From assembly GCF_008806955.1 (NCBI RefSeq), contig NZ_CP031727.1, positions 806,001-870,000 on the forward strand: 64,000 nucleotides of DNA. The letters run 5' to 3'. Numbering within the stretch: position 1 is the first letter of the stretch; the number at the start of each line of letters is the position of its first letter. A model generated the notes under the pieces. That model saw nothing but the letters and a program-made list of their open reading frames with translations, did not search any database and was not told the DNA's origin. The stretch is from Cellvibrio sp. KY-YJ-3 (GTDB lineage Bacteria > Pseudomonadota > Gammaproteobacteria > Pseudomonadales > Cellvibrionaceae). A program made the translations under genes and the position numbers. Shown piece by piece: positions 46,001-53,600 of this stretch.

Positions 46001-46248
46001 AAAGGGTACCTGCTAGGAAATCGGGCCGTGACCCGTGTCTATGTTTCTATTCTTATTAAAATGATCTGCAATCAATACGTTACCGCAAACGGAAAAGTTG
46101 ATTGTTGCAAACCATGCCATTCCCTATAGACAAGTCATTTATAACATACAAATTTTTACAGACAAATATCGATTGACTATATAGACCATAGAAAATGATG
46201 AATATTGCGCCATTTCGCTATATAGCCAATCGTTTTGTCCCACTGCAA
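46001..46248. other. AT-rich gap between bimodular pectate lyase stop and the small peptide gene
   Basis: No credible ORF. It must contain the promoter of the minus-strand small gene and the 3' end of the pectate lyase transcript; I see no clear terminator for the latter. Confidence 0.45.
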
Positions 46249-49200
46249 TTACTGACAGGCCACCTTACCCAAACCCAGAACATAATGACGGTCGCCCGAC
46301 AAAGGCGAATTAAACGGCACCTGACCATATTTACCTGCCGTAGCGCTCAGGTAATCCACCAGATCCTGCCCAGCCGCAAAATACCAATTGCCCAATAGGC
46401 CCTGTGAGGTGGCGGAATAGTTCTCCGCCAAATTAGCCACTGCACCCGAGCTAATGGTAAAGCCGGTTTTGGTGGTTTCATCGAGGTTGCAGGCCGCATC
46501 GCCGAACCAAACAAAGTTGCCTTCGCCGCGATAATTACCGCCGGTCACATCGCGGATCAAATTATTTTTCAGCTCCGCCAGTGATGCTGCCAGATCCGCT
46601 TTTTCCTGATGGATGCGATTGACCACAAACATATTGTCTTGCTGCAACACGCTGGCGCCCACACGAATGCTGAGCAGGTCTTTGCGATAATTCACAAACA
46701 CGTTGTTCAACATATGCGAGGTACCGCGGCGGATCAGCGGTACGCGGCGCAGGGTATTACCCAGTGCCATATAACTCGCATCGCGCGTCACAAATAAATT
46801 GTGGTGCATGGTGGTTCTGATTTGCGCGTCGATTGTGTGGCTATCGCTGGAGCTGTGTAGCGTTGCACGTTTCACATCGAGAATTTCGTTGAATGACATG
46901 GTGATGCCGTAGGCGCCGACTTTCACATCAAACGCGGAATCGCCGGTGGTATCGAAGGTATTTTTGTGAATCCAAATATCGTGTGATGCGCCGGTGGAGC
47001 GAATCATATCCGGGTCAACATAATGGTCTTCGGTGTGGCCTGCGCCTTTAAAGTTCAAGTGCGTGAGAATCACACTGGTTGCGGTCTGTGTCGGTTGGCC
47101 AGTGGAATCTTTGCCAATCGCAAAACCGCTAAACAGGAAGTGAGCTTCACTGCCGCGACCATCGATACTTTTGTTGGAGCCAATCACCGGATTGCGAATC
47201 GGGTTATTGGATTTGTTCATCGCCGTGTTAAAGAAAGTGCTCACACAGGCCGATTCACTCACACTGTTTTTTGCGCACCACTGCTGGTAATTCACACACT
47301 CTGCTTCGGTTGCGCCGAGAATGGATTGCACAGTCGCATTGCTGCAACCCAAACGGTACATACCAATTTCGGTTGGCTGCGCAAATTGGATTTTGTCGAA
47401 CACTATCCAGTTGTGCGCTTCACCGCTAATTGCATCCAACACTTGCTGTTCAACCGAGGTGCTGGAATTTTTAGTGATGATAGTGAGTTTGCTGTTGCCG
47501 TTAGGATCGTATCCGCCTTTGGCATTTTCACCATAGCCCACTGGAGTACCGAGGGTTTTATATAAACACTCCACAATTTCCTGATCGGTTTGCAAGGCGG
47601 TATCGCGCCAGTTGACGTTCGGATTAGTGGCGAGATTAATACAGTCTGCACTCAGGTTTACATCGCCGGGAATATAAGGTGCACTCGATGATGAACTGCT
47701 CAGACTAGATGAAATGGCAGAGCTTGATGAATCGCCAATAACACTATGCGACGAAGTAACTGAACTCAGTGCCTCGCTACTTGCACTTGAGGATGCAAGA
47801 GAACTGCTGCTGGAAGCATCAACACCGATAACAATTTTTCCAACCCCTGCGTTAGCCATCACAATTTCCGGTACTGTGGATGAGTGATCCATTTCAACGG
47901 TGTAAGGCACGGTCACGCTGCAGGTTGATTGCAATTGTCCATCCACTACTTCCGGAATAACCAATGCACCATTGCCAACTGTGCGGCTGTAATAAATCGA
48001 CGGCAGTACGGTATTTTCATTATTGGTTTGCCAGCAGCCGGCAACATCCGAATCGTCCGATGCAAGCAATGGATTATTAACATTATAAAAATAATTGCTC
48101 TCCACCAGAGCTTTAGCATTCATGCGCGAGTTGATCGCATGAAACATATAATCGATAGTGTCGTTAGACCAGTAGTTGTTGTACATATGCACGAGCGCAT
48201 GGCGAATTAACGGCGTTCGCTGTTCAATATTTTTGTACCAATTGTGATGGAAAGTAATATTGGTATTTTTGTTGTCGCTATCGCTGGAGCCGATCAAACC
48301 GGCGCGACTGGAATCGTTAAATAGATTGTAGGAAACCGTCACATTAGTTACACCTGCTTTCATATCCAGCAGCGAATCGTAACCGTCTTTTTCACCACCG
48401 GATGCTTCCAACCAATTGTGATCAATCCACACACGATTCACATTGGTTTCCATGCCAATCGCATCGCCGCCATTGGACGTAGGTGAACCGCTTTTTTTCA
48501 CGTTACGCACATGAACGTTTTGAATAATAATGTTGGACGCATCGCGCACATGAATCCCAATTTCTTCAAACAGCGCGTTAGTACCTACACCAACAATGGA
48601 AACGTTACTCATTTGTTTTATTTCAATAACATCGGCTTGGGTATTACAACCTTGTGCGGTGGTATTCGCGTGGCTGATAGTGCCGTTCACCAAAATCGTA
48701 ATCGGTGTGCTCATAGTGGCGCGTGCGCAAAGCGCTGCATTTAATTGCGTACCACTAGTCACCATTACTACTGCACCACCTTGCCCACCAGTCACAGCCG
48801 CATGGGCTGCAAAGCCTTCTATTTTCGCCGGACGCAATGCGCCGTCATAAGATGCAGTACTGCTAGAGGATTCGCTGGTCGCTGTGCTGCTGGGCATTGC
48901 CGAGGCAATAACACTGGACGATGTATTCACCGAGGTAGCAACACTTGATGATGAAAAGCTCGACGATATAACGCTGGCACTTGCCGGTGTCGACGAGGGT
49001 GCTGTAGAGGATGGCGCAGATGAAGAACTAGTGGCTGTGCCATCCAGATATTCAATGACCAAATCATCAATCGTTACTGATGCAGAACTTTCAGCGCGCA
49101 GCGATATAAATGAAGTTGCAGTTCCCACTGTCGGTAACAATTCAATCATTTGTCCCGCCACTAAACTGTTTGCACTCGCATTAAATACCCGCGATGCACT

Positions 49201-49956
49201 GCCGTGTAATGAATTGCCAGCGCTGGTAGTGTTGTTATCCACCATCACTTGCACAGCACCGGAACCGGCGCTGGCAACTATGCGAAAAGAAATTCGGTAA
49301 GGTTTACTTAAATCAAAATCGCCATTGGCGGTAGTGTCGCCAATGGTGGTATTGCTGCGCGGCGGTTTATTGCCAATAGTGAAACGTCCCGCTGCAATGG
49401 TTAATTCATTGTTAGCGATAGTTATGCCACTGTTGCCACCCGTTACAAAAAATAAGGCCGCACCAGGGTCAGTTGAAATTGAACGATAGGCGGCACTGAA
49501 CAAAGTCGCTTTATCGATATTAAAAGGTTCGTTCAACAATTCCAGGTTTGCAACACTGCTTGCAGCGCTGGACGATGAGCTTACCTCTGCGCCACTCGCC
49601 GACCAGATCAATGCCGATTGATCAAATGGCAGCGCACGGTTATGACGGATTTTTATGGTATCCGCTGGGGTAATTTGTTCGCCGCTGGCGAGATTGCCGA
49701 GCAGTACACTGCCATCAAGAATCGTTGTGCCCGCACCGCTGGCGGTTAAGGTTTGCGCTGCATTGTTAACGGCTTGCGCACCGTTTTGCACGGTGACGGA
49801 AAATACATAATCGTAAGTAGTGCGATCGATACGGGTTTCACTCAATTTATTGAGTGCGATCACGTTGAGATCCAACGCCATACTGTTGGCCGACAATGCA
49901 ATAGCACAGAACGCTGATAAATTTCTCCATGAGTAACGCGATAATAAATGTTTCAT
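46249..49956 (-). CDS. Secreted bimodular pectate lyase with two PL1-like catalytic domains
   Basis: 1235 residues: signal peptide 1-27; a ~100-residue N-terminal domain (NVIALNKLSETRIDRTTYDY); short serine linker; a beta-sandwich-like module ~139-305 (GAALFFVTGGNSGITIANNE, VTIDDLVIEYLDG) that may bind carbohydrate; serine linker; first catalytic domain ~370-710 with RVWIDHNWLEASGGEKDGYD and EQRTPLIRHALVHMYNN; serine linker; second catalytic domain ~767-1235 with NTFDTTGDSAFDVKVGAYGI and RRVPLIRRGTSHMLNN. The two catalytic domains closely match lyases B and A respectively. Both active-site Arg motifs are intact, so both halves may work. The start overlaps the PEP-CTERM gene's stop (ATGA). Confidence 0.93.
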   Translation of the reverse strand: MKHLLSRYSWRNLSAFCAIALSANSMALDLNVIALNKLSETRIDRTTYDYVFSVTVQNGAQAVNNAAQTLTASGAGTTILDGSVLLGNLASGEQITPADTIKIRHNRALPFDQSALIWSASGAEVSSSSSAASSVANLELLNEPFNIDKATLFSAAYRSISTDPGAALFFVTGGNSGITIANNELTIAAGRFTIGNKPPRSNTTIGDTTANGDFDLSKPYRISFRIVASAGSGAVQVMVDNNTTSAGNSLHGSASRVFNASANSLVAGQMIELLPTVGTATSFISLRAESSASVTIDDLVIEYLDGTATSSSSAPSSTAPSSTPASASVISSSFSSSSVATSVNTSSSVIASAMPSSTATSESSSSTASYDGALRPAKIEGFAAHAAVTGGQGGAVVMVTSGTQLNAALCARATMSTPITILVNGTISHANTTAQGCNTQADVIEIKQMSNVSIVGVGTNALFEEIGIHVRDASNIIIQNVHVRNVKKSGSPTSNGGDAIGMETNVNRVWIDHNWLEASGGEKDGYDSLLDMKAGVTNVTVSYNLFNDSSRAGLIGSSDSDNKNTNITFHHNWYKNIEQRTPLIRHALVHMYNNYWSNDTIDYMFHAINSRMNAKALVESNYFYNVNNPLLASDDSDVAGCWQTNNENTVLPSIYYSRTVGNGALVIPEVVDGQLQSTCSVTVPYTVEMDHSSTVPEIVMANAGVGKIVIGVDASSSSSLASSSASSEALSSVTSSHSVIGDSSSSAISSSLSSSSSSAPYIPGDVNLSADCINLATNPNVNWRDTALQTDQEIVECLYKTLGTPVGYGENAKGGYDPNGNSKLTIITKNSSTSVEQQVLDAISGEAHNWIVFDKIQFAQPTEIGMYRLGCSNATVQSILGATEAECVNYQQWCAKNSVSESACVSTFFNTAMNKSNNPIRNPVIGSNKSIDGRGSEAHFLFSGFAIGKDSTGQPTQTATSVILTHLNFKGAGHTEDHYVDPDMIRSTGASHDIWIHKNTFDTTGDSAFDVKVGAYGITMSFNEILDVKRATLHSSSDSHTIDAQIRTTMHHNLFVTRDASYMALGNTLRRVPLIRRGTSHMLNNVFVNYRKDLLSIRVGASVLQQDNMFVVNRIHQEKADLAASLAELKNNLIRDVTGGNYRGEGNFVWFGDAACNLDETTKTGFTISSGAVANLAENYSATSQGLLGNWYFAAGQDLVDYLSATAGKYGQVPFNSPLSGDRHYVLGLGKVACQ

Positions 49957-50525
49957 GCTGCCACCTGCTGGTTTTTATTGGAATTGAAAGTGGTGGAGTA
50001 AAAAGTGTTATTGGCATTGCGCGCACGGTGACGTAATGCCACGGCAATCAAACCGAGTATCAACAAAATAATGGATGAAGACTCCGGCACGGGAGTTGTG
50101 ACATTCGTAGATGAACCTGATTCAACGATGGAAAAATCCGCATCGTAAAAATCATAGGCAAGCACATCGAACGGAAGTGTTGAGAGATAAGTAAACGACA
50201 CGCGCGCAAAACCCGAGCTCAAACCCGCCGGGTTGTAGCTATCAAACAGACCTGCACCGAGCAGTGCATCAGGTTGCACAACGATACTGTCCCATTCTAC
50301 CGGGCTGAAAATAATGTCCAGATCGGCAAACAAGGTTTCCGAAAAATACAGCGAAAAACCGCTAAAGTTTTCGCCGCTAACAAGCGAGAGATTAATATCT
50401 ACTGTGCCCTGATTACCGACCAGTTCAGAAAACTCCGTGGTAATCAACGCGGCTCTGGCCGGATTGGCCACACAGCATAAAAACGTAAATAGCAAACTTA
50501 TGGATTTAAAATAATTCAGTTTCAT
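49953..50525 (-). CDS. PEP-CTERM sorting-signal protein
   Basis: 190 residues: signal peptide ending near residue 25 (ANPARA), then ~120 residues of beta-rich sequence (FSGFSLYFSETLFADLDIIF). The PEP-CTERM tripartite signal follows: VPESS, the membrane segment IILLILGLIAVAL and the basic cluster RHRAR. Exosortase would cleave it and move it to the cell surface; no exosortase gene is in the window. Oddly, about 20 residues follow the basic cluster, where such proteins usually end; that tail overlaps the pectate lyase start. Passenger function is unknown; it resembles the secreted structural or cohesin-like proteins of this class. Confidence 0.82.
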   Translation of the reverse strand: MKLNYFKSISLLFTFLCCVANPARAALITTEFSELVGNQGTVDINLSLVSGENFSGFSLYFSETLFADLDIIFSPVEWDSIVVQPDALLGAGLFDSYNPAGLSSGFARVSFTYLSTLPFDVLAYDFYDADFSIVESGSSTNVTTPVPESSSIILLILGLIAVALRHRARNANNTFYSTTFNSNKNQQVAA

Positions 50526-50653
50526 GTCGTACCCCTGTTATTAAAATGATTAAACTTGTGGGGTATTGAGTAAATAACATTGTCCGATTGGAAGTTTTTT
50601 ATAATGTCCTTCTGTCTACTTTAAGCACGAAAAATCAATAAACCAAAATAAAA

Positions 50654-50675
50654 ACGACCGGCAAATGCCGGTCGT
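50654..50675. terminator. Bidirectional intrinsic terminator
   Basis: A perfect 10-bp stem ACGACCGGCA/TGCCGGTCGT with AA loop, flanked by AAAA on one side and TTTTTATT on the other. It ends the lipoprotein gene (stop at 50690) on the minus strand. Confidence 0.92.
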
Positions 50676-50689
50676 TTTTATTAATAGCG

Positions 50690-53600
50690 TTAACGGGTCA
50701 CCTCCACCTGCCAGATGCGGATGCCGCCGCCGCTATCGCCGTTGCGGCTCATTAAAATAAATAGCTCGGTTACCGTTTCATCGGTCAGGGTCACTTCCAA
50801 TATGGAGTTAGTGGTACCGCAGGCCGAGGCCACTTTCCAGGCTTTGGTATTTTGGTCAACCAGCGAAATTTGGCCATTGACACAACTTGCCGACGCGTTG
50901 GAGTAAGTGATTTTCACGGTGAGTGGCAAACTGCTCGCCGCCACCGGAATAGACACATAGCGAGTCACACCACCAGTAGCGTTGAGAATTTTAGGATCTA
51001 CCTGACCACTGGTACCCTCCACCATCACCACATCGCTCTTGAATGAAGTGCCGTTGTAGTTGATGGCATACACCGGGCCACTGGCTTCATGCAGCCGCAG
51101 TGAACCTGCCGAGGGCGAATAAAAATTCAATCCACTCACCGCCACGGGCGCCGCATTGGCGTTAAAGGGATAGTTACCACTCGCCAGGGCGCCAATCATG
51201 CCGCTAAATTCCGCCAATGATGGCGTCCAGCTAGTGGTAGTGGGCACATACACCGAACTGCTGGAGGAGCTGGCTTCGCTGCTGCTGTCAGCACTGCTTG
51301 AACTTTCCGCACTGCTAGAGCTGTCGCTGCTCACGCTGCTTTCACTGGCGGCAGAGCTGGAACTCTCGCTCGCGGCACTCGACTCAGAACTGGAGGACTC
51401 CTCCGCCGACGATGAACTGCTGGATGAACTGGATGGGATGCCATAGTTCAAGCAGTCAGTGGCGTCATCCGGCAGTGGGTTCCAGCCAGCGCCGTTGTTA
51501 TAGGCCGCAAAAATTTGCGCGCGGTTGCAGTAGTCACTGGCAACCTCACCCAGGGATAACTGATAGCTGCTGTCCGCCACCCGGCCACTCACATCGAGCG
51601 TATCACCTGCCAGATTCATACTGGCAAACTCGCGCCAACCGGTGCTGGCAGTCGCAAATACCGGATTGGGCAGCGGGCTGGTATTCCAACCGGCGGTGCG
51701 GATATGGGCGTCCATTTTGGTGTTTACAAACACGATATTGTCGAAGTAACTCACACTGCCGCCGGAACGCGCGAGCCAGGTTTGGTTGTCGGCTATTTCA
51801 TGGTTGAGTGGGCCGGGGCCACGGGTCAGGCTGGAGTTGAGGAATACAAAACCCTTGTCCGCCGCGCTCACGGTGCGCGCCTGCAGGATATAACCGCCGC
51901 TGCCATTGCCACGGGAGTCGCCGAGGGAGCGGATTTCACTCTCTTCAAACAGCGCCACGCGGTTATTACCCCAGATAAAATCGACGTTGCCGGCGATCAA
52001 ACTGCGGTAGAACCAGCTATAGCCCTTGACCTGGATGGTGTCCTGCTCGGAGATAAAGTTAGCGTTAGTCGCCAGCAACCGGCCAGTATCGTTGTTGAAG
52101 TAGATCACCTCAGCCTGGCCGCCAGAGCCAATCAAGGTGTCGTTTTTGAGGGTCAGGCTGTCCAGCTTGAGCAAGTCCGAGGTCTCCACCAGGAACACAC
52201 TGCGCCCGCCCGCCGGGCTGCCCGACGCTTGGCTCGCGCCAGTGCCGGAGTTGATGCCCTCATTGTTGGTGTAGTGAATCACTACCCCTTCGCGGCTTTC
52301 ACCCTGCAGGGTCAGGTTGTTTTTACCACGCAGGAATAACAACTCGCGGTAGTCACCGTTGTTGATGCTGATAGTAGCGGGAGTATCTTTGGCGACTGTC
52401 TGCACTACGTGGTTGATAGCGCCCTGCACCGTGCGGAAATCGGCGCTGCCATTGTCGTCCACTGTCACATCACCGGTCGCCGGGGCGGCGGTTTTGGTGG
52501 TGAAACTCCAGCCCGCCGCTTTGCCCAAGCCGACAAATTCGGTGCCGTTGATTGTTGTACCGGTCACTAAACCTTCGGCAATCGCCACGTAATAGCTGGT
52601 GTTGTAGGCCAGTTTGCTATTGTCCAGCGCAATGGTCAGGGTATTGCCGCTAATGCTGAGCGGGCTGGTTTTGACTATGCGATAGATGCCCTGCCCCGGG
52701 TAGCCAATAGTGTCGGTATTGTCGCTGAGGGTAATGGTATCCACGATGGAATCGTCGCTGGTTTTGTAGATACGAATCCGTCCGCTGCTGCCCAGCGTCG
52801 GCGGTGCATCGAAGGTGATCGACAAGCGGGTATCCACATAGGCACTCGCCTCGTTCACCGCCGGATCAACCCGACCGCTCAGGTCGTAAGTCTGGCTCGG
52901 CTGCACAAACTGCGGGGCGATAGTCGCGCTGATCACATGGGTTTTGCTGGGGTCAGAACCGCTGGTCAGGGTGATACTGGCACTGCCGCCGCCCACCGGG
53001 TTGAGGCTGACCTGGTTGCCCGCAATACTCACCTGCACCACCCCGGTATCACTCGACTCGGCGGTGAAGGTATCAGTTTCTCCGGCACTGTTTTTGGCCG
53101 TGACGGTCAGCGCCGTGGGCAGATCGCCTGCTTCAGCCACGTACGTGGTAGTGCTGGGCGCTACCGTGAACTGCACCGGTTTGACATCGGCATTACCCAC
53201 TTTGATGTCGTCGATTTCAAACGACTTGTTGGTGGTGTAAAGGCCAATCAACCCGGCCGCGCTGAAGCTGGTATCGGTGCCGCTAATCACCGGCGCACCG
53301 TTGAGGTAGACCACTATCGCACTGCCTTTGAATTCAATGCGCAGGGTATACCAGGTGCCATCGCTACCACCGGCAGTGCCCTGTTCGATCGGGGTGTTGA
53401 AGCGGCTGAAGATATTGTCGGTAAATACCCCGCCCACCATTTTGCCTATGGCAACACGGGTGCTGGTGGTGGAGCCCTGCACATTGAAGCCGGCGCCATA
53501 CCAGTTGTTGGCGTCCTGGGCACGGGCGATCACGTAAAGCTGTTTGTTGCCGGTGGTGCTGTTATTGCGCGGGCGAATGCGCGCCTCTACGTAATAGTCG

